A model generated the notes under the pieces. It worked only from the letters and a program-made list of their open reading frames with translations, had not been told where the DNA came from and made no database searches. This document shows positions 1 to 7,431 of a stretch of 64,000 nt of DNA, in pieces. The translations under genes were made by a program, and so were the position numbers. Location of the stretch: assembly GCF_900115665.1 (NCBI RefSeq), contig NZ_FOXH01000007.1:195791-259790 (forward strand), written 5' to 3'. Positions within the stretch are counted from its first letter, which is position 1, and the number at the start of each line of letters is the position of its first letter. The stretch comes from Pseudarcicella hirudinis. Its GTDB lineage: Bacteria; Bacteroidota; Bacteroidia; Cytophagales; Spirosomataceae.

Positions 1-1
1 T

Positions 2-556
2 GCTGCTATCGGATACGAAGGTGCAGGGACAATTGAATTTCTGGTTGATAAAAACGGGGATTTCTATTTCATGGAAATGAATACCCGTATTCAGGTAGAA
101 CACCCTATTACTGAAGAAGTTACCGATTTCGATCTGATCAAAGAACAAATTAAAGTGGCTGCAGGTGTGGCTATTTCAGGAGCAAACTATTTTCCTAAAT
201 TATATGCTCTGGAATGCCGTATCAATGCAGAAGATCCGGCTAACGGATTCCGTCCTTCTCCGGGAAAAATCACGAATTTACATCTTCCGGGTGGCCATGG
301 TGTAAGAATTGACAGCCATGTTTATTCAGGTTATACCATTCCGCCAAACTATGACTCTATGATTGCGAAAGTGATTGTTTCGGGTCAAAGCCGTGAAGAA
401 GTTCTTTTAAGAATGAAAAGAGCTTTACAGGAATTTGTGATTGAAGGTATTAAAACCACCATTCCTTTCCATATTAAATTAATGGATGATGAGCGTTTTA
501 AATCAGGTCAGTTCACAACTTCTTTCATGGAAGGCTTTGATCTGACGGATTTGTAG
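2..556 (+). CDS. accC: Biotin carboxylase subunit of acetyl-CoA carboxylase, C-terminal part
   Basis: The reading frame is open from base 2, so this is the 3' end of a gene that starts before the window. Biotin carboxylase uses ATP and bicarbonate to carboxylate the biotin on AccB, the first step of fatty acid synthesis. The fragment has the ATP-grasp active-site stretch [17 protein letters not shown], the RINAEDP segment and the C-terminal domain ending near GFDLTDL. About 184 residues are visible of a family length near 450. The other subunit gene, accD, lies apart at 33.5-34.3 kb. A propionyl- or pyruvate-carboxylase homologue is less likely given the compact end without a biotinyl domain. 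Confidence 0.93.
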   Translation, partial: AAIGYEGAGTIEFLVDKNGDFYFMEMNTRIQVEHPITEEVTDFDLIKEQIKVAAGVAISGANYFPKLYALECRINAEDPANGFRPSPGKITNLHLPGGHGVRIDSHVYSGYTIPPNYDSMIAKVIVSGQSREEVLLRMKRALQEFVIEGIKTTIPFHIKLMDDERFKSGQFTTSFMEGFDLTDL

Positions 557-587
557 TTTATTCGGACAGTCAAAAAGTATATATTAT

Positions 588-626
588 AAAGGTTGTGAGT
601 CTCAGTGGCTTACAACCTTTATTTTT
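588..626 (+). terminator. Terminator after accC
   Basis: The arm at 588-599 pairs with 609-620 (AAAGGTTGT against ACAACCTTT plus weaker pairs), followed by a T-rich run. It lies 31 bases after the accC stop and before the rplM promoter, so it separates the two units. Confidence 0.7.
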
Positions 627-648
627 ATAAAAATAAATGAAGGCCTAT

Positions 649-679
649 TTGCAATTACAAGAACATATTTTTAACTTTG
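649..679 (+). promoter_or_regulatory. Bacteroidota-type promoter of rplM
   Basis: TTG at 649-651, a 20-base spacer and TAACTTTG at 672-679 match the -33/-7 consensus of the Bacteroidota primary sigma factor (TTG...TAnnTTTG) exactly. Transcription would start near 686, leaving a leader of about 115 bases before rplM. Confidence 0.75.
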
Positions 680-686
680 CACTCCC

Positions 687-775
687 ATTTTCAACGATGA
701 TGCCCAATTGTTTTGAAAATAAGGTCTATAATCACTGATAATCAAGCAAATTCCGTGGCTTTATGTTTGGTGATT
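687..775 (+). promoter_or_regulatory. Two-hairpin leader of rplM, candidate ribosomal-protein leader
   Basis: The untranslated leader has a perfect 8-bp stem (ATTTTCAA 687-694 with TTGAAAAT 713-720) and a second stem (AATCAC 730-735 with GTGATT 770-775). Structured leaders that bind the encoded protein are a known control of ribosomal-protein operons. That L13 binds here is inference from position and structure. Confidence 0.4.
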
Positions 776-800
776 CAACATTAAAAAAACGTACAAAAAA

Positions 801-1244
801 GTGGATACTTTAAGTTACAAAACCATCTCAGCCACAAAGGCTACCACAGAAAAGGGATGGGTCATCGTAGATGCAGAAAACCAAATCTTAGGTCGTTTGA
901 CTTCTGAGATTGCGAAAATCATTCGTGGCAAACATAAGCCATCTTTCACACCACACGTTGATTGTGGAGATAATGTTATCGTCATCAATGCCGACAAAGT
1001 TCGTTTGACTGGTAAGAAAATGACTGATAAGGTTTATATCCGCCACACTGGATATCCGGGTGGACAACGTTTTGCTACTCCAAGAGAAGTATTGGCAAAA
1101 AATCCAAGAGGTGTTGTGGAATCTGCTGTAAAAGGTATGTTACCAAAGAACCGTTTAGGACGTAAATTATTCAACAACTTGTTTGTTTACGCAGGAGCTG
1201 AGCATCCACATGCTGCACAGCAACCAAAAGAAATCAAATTCTAA
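801..1244 (+). CDS. rplM: 50S ribosomal protein L13
   Basis: L13 is an early-assembling protein of the large ribosomal subunit. The 147-residue product is the normal length and carries the family signature from WVIVDAENQILGRLTSEIAKIIRGK to the C-terminal YAGAEHPHAAQQP. The start is GTG at 801, giving MDTLSYKTISATKAT, the N-terminus usual for Bacteroidota L13; no upstream ATG fits. It is the first gene of a translation block with rpsI 86 bases downstream, as in most bacteria, followed by rpsB and tsf. Expression probably depends on the promoter at 649-679 and the structured leader. Confidence 0.98.
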   Translation: MDTLSYKTISATKATTEKGWVIVDAENQILGRLTSEIAKIIRGKHKPSFTPHVDCGDNVIVINADKVRLTGKKMTDKVYIRHTGYPGGQRFATPREVLAKNPRGVVESAVKGMLPKNRLGRKLFNNLFVYAGAEHPHAAQQPKEIKF

Positions 1245-1330
1245 TATAATCGTTATTTCGTTATTGGCTAAGGAATCTATGATTTCGACTCACTATTCCT
1301 GACAATAACAAATAACTTCTCTATAAAAAA

Positions 1331-1720
1331 ATGGCAGAAGTAACTAATACATTAGGTCGTAGAAAAACAGCCGTAGCACGCCTCTACATGACTCCCGGTA
1401 AAGGAGAAATCGTAGTGAACGGTCGTGATTATAAAGAGTATTTTCCTTCAGAAATCCTTCAGATTATCATCAACCAACCATTTGTGTTAACTAACACTTC
1501 AGGTACTTTTGATGTTAAAGCTAATCTTGATGGTGGTGGAGTAAAAGGTCAGGCAGAAGCACTTCGTCTGGCTATCTCTCGTGCATTACAGGAAGGTAAT
1601 ACTGAATTACGTGGTCCATTGAAGAAAGAAGGTTTCTTAACCCGTGATCCACGTATGGTAGAACGTAAGAAACCAGGTCGTGCTAAAGCCCGTCGTAAGT
1701 TCCAGTTCTCAAAACGTTAA
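1331..1720 (+). CDS. rpsI: 30S ribosomal protein S9
   Basis: S9 belongs to the head of the small subunit; its C-terminal tail reaches the P-site tRNA. The product has 129 residues, the usual size, with the N-terminal [31 protein letters not shown] motif and the basic tail [17 protein letters not shown], whose final SKR is the conserved P-site contact. It follows rplM with no promoter or terminator between them, so the two are co-transcribed. A strong hairpin closes the unit directly after the stop. Confidence 0.98.
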   Translation: MAEVTNTLGRRKTAVARLYMTPGKGEIVVNGRDYKEYFPSEILQIIINQPFVLTNTSGTFDVKANLDGGGVKGQAEALRLAISRALQEGNTELRGPLKKEGFLTRDPRMVERKKPGRAKARRKFQFSKR

Positions 1721-1729
1721 TATTTACTC

Positions 1730-1787
1730 ATATCAATTGCCGGTTAGTGATTCTTCTCTTTTCCCGGCAATTGATATTTGTTTTATT
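1730..1787 (+). terminator. Terminator after rpsI
   Basis: A perfect 14-bp stem (1730-1743 with 1764-1777; arm ATATCAATTGCCGG) is followed by TTGTTTTATT. It sits 10 bases after the rpsI stop and ends the rplM-rpsI transcript, so rpsB needs its own promoter in 1788-1940; no clear consensus is seen there. Confidence 0.8.
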
Positions 1788-1940
1788 ATAAATTATGTCA
1801 ATAAGGCTTACAGTGACCGACGCCTGTTGACTTTCATATCTTTTCACTCTTAATAATTGGTTTAATTCGAAGTTCAATTGTCTGATAATAGGGTAAAAAT
1901 CCTGTTTATTGATAATTACGGAGATGATAACTGTCCTAAA

Positions 1941-2753
1941 ATGGCACAATTAGAATACAAAGACCTTCTTGATGCTGGTGTTCACTTCGGACACTTAACT
2001 CGTAAGTGGGATCCAAAAATGGCTCCATACATTTTCATGGAGAAAAATGGTATCCACATCCTTGACTTGAACAAGACGCTTGCTTGTCTTGACGAAGCTT
2101 GTACTGCAATTAAATCAATTGTACGTTCAGGTCGTAAAGTAATGTTTGTGGCTACTAAAAAACAAGCTCAGGAAATCGTTACTGAAGAAGCTCGTCGTTT
2201 GAAAATGCCTTACGTTACTGACCGTTGGTTAGGTGGTATGCTTACAAACTTCGCTACTGTACGTAAGTCGATCAAAACTATGTCAACTATTGACAAAATG
2301 TTGAAAGACGAAGTTACTGTTAAAGCTCTTGCAAAACGTGAGCGTTTGATGATGTCACGTGATAAAGAAAAAATGGAAAGAGTATTGGGCGGTATTACTG
2401 ACCTTACCCGTCTTCCTGCAGCTTTATTCATTGTTGATGTTAAGCGTGAGCACATTGCAGTTGCTGAAGCAAAACGTTTAGGTATCCCGGTTTTCGCAAT
2501 GTGTGATACTAACTCTAACCCGGAATTAGTTGACTATCCGGTTCCTGCAAATGATGATGCTTACAAGTCTATCTCTTTAATCACTTTAGCAATCGGTAAG
2601 GCTATTGAAGAAGGTCTTATGGAGCGTAAGCAGGATAAAGATGATGCTCGTTTGGCTGAAGAAGAAGAATCAAAACGTTTAGCTGATATCGAAGAGGCTG
2701 CTGAAGCAGCTAAAGTGGCGGCTAAATACGAAAAAGAAGCTGAACAAGAATAA
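1941..2753 (+). CDS. rpsB: 30S ribosomal protein S2
   Basis: S2 is a late-assembling protein of the small subunit, needed for S1 attachment where S1 is present. The frame is open further upstream (from 1878), but the conserved N-terminus is MAQLEYKDLLDAGVHFGHLTRKWDPKMAPYIF, so ATG 1941 is taken, giving 270 residues. The signatures GIHILDLNKT, FVATKKQAQEIV and DRWLGGMLTNFATVRKSI are present. The C-terminus is a charged alanine- and glutamate-rich tail, common in this phylum. It is followed by tsf, the almost universal neighbour, across a 210-base spacer with several hairpins. Confidence 0.97.
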   Translation: MAQLEYKDLLDAGVHFGHLTRKWDPKMAPYIFMEKNGIHILDLNKTLACLDEACTAIKSIVRSGRKVMFVATKKQAQEIVTEEARRLKMPYVTDRWLGGMLTNFATVRKSIKTMSTIDKMLKDEVTVKALAKRERLMMSRDKEKMERVLGGITDLTRLPAALFIVDVKREHIAVAEAKRLGIPVFAMCDTNSNPELVDYPVPANDDAYKSISLITLAIGKAIEEGLMERKQDKDDARLAEEEESKRLADIEEAAEAAKVAAKYEKEAEQE

Positions 2754-2802
2754 TTTTAGCGGGCAAAAAACAGTTGAATTTACCGGCAATATGTTGTTAG
2801 CT

Positions 2803-2926
2803 CAATTGTTAATCCCAGTAAAAAATAATTATTAACAATTGGATAGCCCATAGTTTTCTGTGGGCTATTCTTGTAGTTTAGTAATTTCAGTTTTCCGGCC
2901 GGATATCTCAGATTCCGGAATTTTTT
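2803..2926 (+). promoter_or_regulatory. Three hairpins between rpsB and tsf
   Basis: The spacer contains an 11-bp perfect inverted repeat (CAATTGTTAAT 2803-2813 with 2831-2841), a 10-bp GC-rich stem (2843-2852 with 2859-2868) and a third stem (TTCCGG 2893-2898 with CCGGAA 2915-2920) running into six T residues. The second and third look like attenuating terminators that could lower tsf transcription relative to rpsB. Confidence 0.5.
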
Positions 2927-2963
2927 AATCACAGAAATTTTAAATCTTAAAAAATACAATACA

Positions 2964-3797
2964 ATGGCTATTTCAGCAGCAGACGTAAATAAACTTAGAC
3001 AAATGACAGGTGCGGGCATGATGGATTGCAAAAAAGCCCTCACTGAAGCTAATGGTGACTTCGAAGCCGCGATTGATATTCTTCGTAAAGCAGGTCAGAA
3101 AGTTGCTGCAAAACGTGCTGACAACGCAACAAATGAAGGTGTTGTTTTAATCTCAATCAACGGAGATGCAACTAACGGTAAATTAGTAGCTGTTGCCTGT
3201 GAAACTGAACCAGTATCTAAAGTATCTGATTTTGTTAATTTGGCAAATGGTATCCTTGAGTTGGCAGTATCCAGCAATGCAGCAACAAAAGAAGAATTAT
3301 TAGCAGGAAAATTGTCTGACGGACGTACAGCAGAAGAGCATATCATCGAATTGACAGGTAAAATTGGTGAAAAAATCAATATTGCTGCTTACGAAAATGT
3401 AACTGCAGAACAAGTAGTTTCTTATATCCACTCTAACAACAAAATCGGTGTTCTTGTAGCATTTGCAAATGTTCAGGGCTTAGATGTTCAGGAAGTTGGA
3501 AAAGATATCGCAATGCAGATTACTGCTATGAAACCGGTTGCTTTGGATAAAGACGGCGTAGATGCAGCTACTGTTGAGCGTGAAATTGAAATCGGTAAAG
3601 ACCAGGCTCGTCAGGAAGGAAAACCAGAAGCAATGTTAGAAAAAATTGCTGTTGGTAAATTGGAGAAATTCTACAAAGAATCTACTTTGTTGAACCAACA
3701 ATTCGTAAAAGACGGTTCTATCAACATCAAACAGTTATTGGAACAAACACAAAAAGGTTTGACTATTACTGAATTCAAACGTGTTGCTTTAGCATAA
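2964..3797 (+). CDS. tsf: Translation elongation factor Ts
   Basis: EF-Ts exchanges GDP for GTP on EF-Tu. The 277-residue product has the normal length: an N-terminal UBA-like domain with VNKLRQMTGAGMMDCKKAL at residues 9-26, the core dimerisation region, and a C-terminal VSYIHSNNKIGVLVAF segment. The motif that normally reads TDFV, which enters EF-Tu near the Mg2+ site, here reads TEPV at residues 81-84. Both the Asp and the Phe known to matter in E. coli (Asp80, Phe81) are replaced. The rest of the protein is well conserved, so it is probably active. It is transcribed after rpsB and ended by the hairpin at 3816-3850. Confidence 0.97.
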   Translation: MAISAADVNKLRQMTGAGMMDCKKALTEANGDFEAAIDILRKAGQKVAAKRADNATNEGVVLISINGDATNGKLVAVACETEPVSKVSDFVNLANGILELAVSSNAATKEELLAGKLSDGRTAEEHIIELTGKIGEKINIAAYENVTAEQVVSYIHSNNKIGVLVAFANVQGLDVQEVGKDIAMQITAMKPVALDKDGVDAATVEREIEIGKDQARQEGKPEAMLEKIAVGKLEKFYKESTLLNQQFVKDGSINIKQLLEQTQKGLTITEFKRVALA

Positions 3798-3815
3798 TTT
3801 TTTTCAAAATATAAT

Positions 3816-3855
3816 GATAGCCCTCCGTTTTCTGAAAACTGAGGGCTATTGTTTT
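3816..3855. terminator. Bidirectional terminator between tsf and the radical SAM gene
   Basis: GATAGCCCTC (3816-3825) pairs with GAGGGCTATT (3841-3850), with an inner GTTTT/AAAAC stem, and T-rich runs lie on both sides. It serves the converging tsf and radical SAM transcripts. Confidence 0.8.
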
Positions 3856-4918
3856 ATACCGTCATTAAGTCTGAAGATTGCAGGCTTTGTTCTACAATCA
3901 TCTCTCCCCAACTTACCATATCAACACTTTCATCATGAACAATCATGTCGTAGGTTCGGCTGAGCAAAGTATCCAGATACCTGCCTTTTTCTTCCAGAAA
4001 GCGTTCAAACATTCCCTCAAAAGAACGTTGATAAATACTTCCTATTCTGAATTTCGATGAAATTCCGTAAGAAATCGGATAAATGTCTCCTTTTTCATCA
4101 ACGACAATGTTATTCATGCTTTTTTCCAATCTATCCGCCAAAGAGCTGTTATCCGGGTTATAAAAGCGAACAACTTCCGGGTTTTCTTTAATATAATCCC
4201 GATGAGATAAATCAAGCTGAATCTCTAACCGACAGCTATACTTATTTCTGAGATATTCCGTCAGAATAAAAATTTTATACCTGATTGTATCATTGAGCAT
4301 ATAATCAGACATCTCAGTCGAGGCTCTTCCTGAATTTTCAACAGGATGCAAATGCAGAAGCCTTGCTCCCTGTGACACTGCAAAATCAGCAAGCCATATC
4401 AGACTTTCCCAACTTTTACTGGTAATAGTGTGGATAAATCCAAAGGGTTTATGTAAATTTCTGAGTATCTCTATACCACGCAATGTATGCTGAAAAGCAC
4501 CTTTTTGCCCTCTCATGTAATCATGCCATTCAGGCTCACCATCGATACTGATGGCAACAATGTCTACTGATTCCAGTACTTTTCCGGCAAATTCAGATCC
4601 CAGAAGCATCCCGTTAGAAACCATTCCGGTCCTCATTCCAAGAGATTTCGCAAATTGCACAACTTTGTCAAGTTCACGATACATCAGTGGTTCTCCTCCC
4701 GACAAAGAAATAGCATTAAAACCTTTTCTTTCAGCATACTGAATAAACCGGAGAAGTCTTTCAGATTCCAGTCCTGTCTTAAACACCGGAGATGATGAGG
4801 AATAACAATGTTTGCAGAGCAGGTTGCATCTCAATGTAGGATGAATCTGGATTGTACGAAAACTACCGGATATACCGGTAGCTTCGCAGATTTCATGGTC
4901 GGATCCCAGGGAATTCAT
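3854..4918 (-). CDS. Radical SAM enzyme with a SPASM-like region lacking cysteines
   Basis: The protein is of the radical SAM superfamily, which cleaves S-adenosylmethionine with a [4Fe-4S] cluster to start radical chemistry. Counting from ATG 4918 (354 residues), the cluster ligands are C31, C35 and C38 in RCNLLCKHCYS, followed by GGEP at 74-77 and a TIM-barrel core to about residue 240. The C-terminal part VVDEKGDIYPISYG...FRIGSI (about 272-295) has the layout of a SPASM domain, but the cysteines that would bind auxiliary clusters are missing. Only C11 and C229 lie outside the core. A TTG at 4933 is an alternative start. The gene begins 4 bases after the stop of the 103-residue gene, so the two are translated together. 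The substrate is unknown; peptide modification is one possibility. Confidence 0.85.
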   Translation of the reverse strand: MNSLGSDHEICEATGISGSFRTIQIHPTLRCNLLCKHCYSSSSPVFKTGLESERLLRFIQYAERKGFNAISLSGGEPLMYRELDKVVQFAKSLGMRTGMVSNGMLLGSEFAGKVLESVDIVAISIDGEPEWHDYMRGQKGAFQHTLRGIEILRNLHKPFGFIHTITSKSWESLIWLADFAVSQGARLLHLHPVENSGRASTEMSDYMLNDTIRYKIFILTEYLRNKYSCRLEIQLDLSHRDYIKENPEVVRFYNPDNSSLADRLEKSMNNIVVDEKGDIYPISYGISSKFRIGSIYQRSFEGMFERFLEEKGRYLDTLLSRTYDMIVHDESVDMVSWGEMIVEQSLQSSDLMTV

Positions 4919-4922
4919 AACT

Positions 4923-5234
4923 TTAAAATTCAAATTCGAACTGGTATCTTACATCTTCCAGCTGAAGTAATCCAAGTGGAAATCCCTCAAAGCGTTTGAG
5001 TTTACCTGCATCCATCTGTTTTCTGATAAAATCCCAACCTCCCGGAGGTGGAAAAATACCCCGTGTATGTAAAATAACGCTGCTCAAATCCTTAAGTTCA
5101 ACACCATCAATCTTAAAACCCTCTTTTTTGAGAGAAACCAATGCAGAGGATACCTTTTTGAGGTCATCCTTTCCTAATCTGCTGCTTGTGAGTCTTTTCA
5201 TAAGCGCATCTTCGAAATTTTTTAAATCTTCCAT
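4923..5234 (-). CDS. Unknown 103-residue protein paired with the radical SAM enzyme
   Basis: I do not recognise this family. The protein is small and charged, with an N-terminal helical half (LKNFEDALMKRL, DDLKKVSSALVSLKKEGF), a central PPPGGWDFIRKQMDAGKL segment and an aromatic, acidic end, RYQFEFEF. It has no signal peptide, membrane segment or cysteine. It is directly upstream of the radical SAM gene with a 4-base gap, which implies stoichiometric or functional coupling. It could be a peptide substrate (a RiPP-like precursor with a leader and an aromatic core), a substrate-presenting partner, or an unrelated regulator. No protease or transporter gene sits beside it. Confidence 0.7.
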   Translation of the reverse strand: MEDLKNFEDALMKRLTSSRLGKDDLKKVSSALVSLKKEGFKIDGVELKDLSSVILHTRGIFPPPGGWDFIRKQMDAGKLKRFEGFPLGLLQLEDVRYQFEFEF

Positions 5235-5804
5235 AGTATTAAGTTTTAATTGAAAAAAAGTAAAAGAGGTCTCTTATTAATATTTTGATACAGAAAATTC
5301 CGGAGAAGCAGTTAGGATCGGATAAATCAAATGTGGATAGGATACGCTTTCCATGTACAGAAAGAACAATACAAAGCTAAACCCGATTTTCATCATTTCT
5401 CAGCGTAGAATTACCTGAAACGATAGCGTATTTACACGTTATTTAAAAGTATAATGAAAAAATGGAAGAGATTTAAACGTTTGGAAGATGACATGGTCTA
5501 AGTCGACATAAAGTAAAAATGATTCATCCGTGAAACAAGACCTTACTTAAGAGGCAAAATTTATCAGGCGCTAATACTCATATCTACCGAACAATCTTTA
5601 CTTAAAATGAATTATATATCCAAAAATGTAATTTATTACCCATATTATATGAATTTTATTACTTATCAATAAGTATTTAACAAAAAAATTATGTAAAATG
5701 CTGATTAATAGGGATATTTGCACCTTCTAACGACACACCCCCTAAGAATCCACGTTATTTAGTAATTTTTCAAAGGTCCAATTTAATATCACTGACCTAA
5801 ATCC
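5235..5804. other. 570-base intergenic region between divergent units
   Basis: No convincing coding frame is seen. On the minus strand TAGCTTTG (5372-5379 on the plus numbering) matches the -7 element and could serve the 103-residue gene, but no TTG lies at the right distance. A 7-bp inverted repeat, TACTTAT/ATAAGTA (5660-5666 and 5669-5675), lies about 130 bases before the ECF sigma gene and could be an operator. No clear promoter for the sigma gene was found. Confidence 0.4.
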
Positions 5805-6404
5805 ATGAAAAAATTCTCTGATGAACAATTGGTTCGTCTATTCGTTGATACTCAGAAAAATATTTATTTTGAGCATATTTATGATAGATATAGTGACAAA
5901 GTTTATCGTAAATGTCTGTCATTCGTAAAGGATGAGGCTAAAGCTGAAGATTTTGCCCATGATATTTTTTTGAAACTGGTTCTTAATATAGGATCGTACA
6001 AAGAGACATCTAAATTCTCAACCTGGCTTTTTTCGATTACTTATAATTATTGTATAGACCAACTGAGAATAGCCAAGAAAAAAGCAGAAGTCGAACTTGA
6101 CGAAAACTTTGATTTTGTTGATGATTTTGAAGATGCTCAGGTTGCAGAAATGGAAGCTAAAAAGCTCAACAAAGCTCTTGAACATATTTCTGTGGAAGAC
6201 CGGTCTATTCTAATGATGAAATACCAGGATGATCTTAGTATTAAGGAAATTTCTGCATCTCTGGATATCTCTGAAAGTGCAGTAAAAATGCGTCTTCTCC
6301 GTGCCAAAGAAAAACTTAAAAAAATCTATTTGGAAAACCTGCTTTTTTGGGCCATTATTACAACAAAGTTTTTGAGTATTTTTTTTAGGCATGATCATCA
6401 CTAA
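5805..6404 (+). CDS. ECF-type RNA polymerase sigma factor
   Basis: ECF sigma factors direct RNA polymerase to stress or envelope-response promoters. The 199-residue product has region 2 (about residues 20-88, with FEHIYDRYSDKVYRKCLSFV and FSTWLFSITYNYCIDQLR) and region 4 (about 118-168, with DDLSIKEISASLDISESAVKMRLLRAKEKLKK, a helix-turn-helix). It then has an unusual hydrophobic end, LLFWAIITTKFLSIFFRHDHH. There is no classical anti-sigma factor next to it. Instead a 60-residue gene starts in the TAATG overlap, and two mechanosensitive channel genes lie downstream, suggesting a regulon concerned with membrane tension. Confidence 0.93.
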   Translation: MKKFSDEQLVRLFVDTQKNIYFEHIYDRYSDKVYRKCLSFVKDEAKAEDFAHDIFLKLVLNIGSYKETSKFSTWLFSITYNYCIDQLRIAKKKAEVELDENFDFVDDFEDAQVAEMEAKKLNKALEHISVEDRSILMMKYQDDLSIKEISASLDISESAVKMRLLRAKEKLKKIYLENLLFWAIITTKFLSIFFRHDHH

Positions 6405-6586
6405 TGGAAGAAGAAAAAAAAAACGCTTTTAAAGAGATTGAACCAAATGTAACAGCTCCGGAAAATCTGAAAAAAGAAATCTCTTCGGAAATTGATTCCA
6501 TTCGAAATACAAGCGCCATCATTGAGTTATTTGTCGGCAACTTCTTTAATGCTATCAGTGCTGCATTAAAGAAAGACCCATATTGA
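6404..6586 (+). CDS. Small protein translationally coupled to the ECF sigma factor
   Basis: The ATG overlaps the sigma stop codon (TAATG), the classical layout of translational coupling. The 60-residue product is acidic and lysine-rich at the start (MEEEKKNAFKEIEPNVTAPENLKKEISSEI) with an amphipathic to hydrophobic second half (SAIIELFVGNFFNAISAAL). Short coupled genes of this general look follow ECF sigma genes in other Bacteroidota, to my knowledge without assigned function. A role as a small anti-sigma or membrane-sensing partner is inferred only from position. No signal peptide or zinc-binding (ZAS) motif is present. Confidence 0.7.
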   Translation: MEEEKKNAFKEIEPNVTAPENLKKEISSEIDSIRNTSAIIELFVGNFFNAISAALKKDPY

Positions 6587-6615
6587 TTGAAGATATACAC
6601 TTAAATCCCTAGATT

Positions 6616-7431
6616 ATGCCTAACATCCAGGAAATCCTTCTTGAAACATTCCGTAAATTACTTGAACATCTTCAGAATTTTGCTCCGAAGTTCTTAGGGG
6701 CATTAGTGCTTATCATCATTGGTTATGTGGTTGCGAAATTAGTCTCAAAATTGTCGAAAGCAGCTTTGGACAAAGCTGGAATTGATCGCCTTGGCGAGAA
6801 GCTGAACCAGATTGATATTGTCAGAAAACTGGGAGATATTAAATTAAGTATAGTGATTTCCAAATCATTGTATTACTTTATTATGCTTGTTTTCCTGACT
6901 GCAGCAACTGAAACCCTCGGAATGAAAGTACTCACCGATATGGTCGAGTCTATCGTTAATATGATTCCTAAGGCGGTTGCTTCTGTTTTCATGCTGATTT
7001 TAGGTGTATTAATTGCGGAAAAACTTAAGCAGTACATCATAAAGATTTGCAAATCCATGGGCATTGAATCAGGAAAATTAATTGCAAATTTTGCTTTCTT
7101 CTTCTTCTTAATTATCTCAATTATAGCCTCTCTTAAGCAGATTGGTATTGAAACTGGCCTACTGGAATCCAGTTTTAACCTTATTCTTGGCGGGGTAATT
7201 GTTGCTTTTGCCATAGGTTATGGTATGGCCTCGCGTGACGTTTTGGCAAATATTCTGTCTTCATTCTATAGCAAGAATAAATTTAAAGAAGGGCAGGTCA
7301 TTCTGATTGATGATATTAAGGGTGAAATTATCTCCATTAACAATACTTCAATTGTACTAAAAACCGGAGAAACTCAAACAATCTTACCCCTGCACATGTT
7401 ACAGGTAAAAAAAATTGAAATTTTGAATTAA
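6616..7431 (+). CDS. MscS-family mechanosensitive ion channel, short form
   Basis: Such channels open under membrane tension and release solutes on osmotic downshift. The 271-residue protein has four or five predicted membrane segments (about residues 18-45, 75-100, 115-140, 155-175, 185-205) and the MscS pore-to-beta-domain sequence GVIVAFAIGYGMASRDVLANILSSFYSKNKFKEGQ. It ends after a short beta domain (GEIISINNTSIVLKTGETQTILPLHML), so the large C-terminal cage of E. coli MscS is missing. It lies 29 bases after the coupled small gene and probably belongs to the sigma factor operon. Confidence 0.88.
   Translation: MPNIQEILLETFRKLLEHLQNFAPKFLGALVLIIIGYVVAKLVSKLSKAALDKAGIDRLGEKLNQIDIVRKLGDIKLSIVISKSLYYFIMLVFLTAATETLGMKVLTDMVESIVNMIPKAVASVFMLILGVLIAEKLKQYIIKICKSMGIESGKLIANFAFFFFLIISIIASLKQIGIETGLLESSFNLILGGVIVAFAIGYGMASRDVLANILSSFYSKNKFKEGQVILIDDIKGEIISINNTSIVLKTGETQTILPLHMLQVKKIEILN

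Noticed and set aside
1878..1940. A 21-residue N-terminal extension of ribosomal protein S2
   Set aside because: The stretch is not conserved in the S2 family, whereas MAQLEYKDLLDAGVHFGHLTRKW from ATG 1941 matches the usual start.
4923..5234. Assigning the 103-residue protein to the Nif11-type or GG-leader RiPP precursor families
   Set aside because: It has no double-glycine cleavage site before a short core, and the GG in PPPGGW is followed by 39 residues that look like folded sequence. The precursor idea is kept only as a hypothesis.
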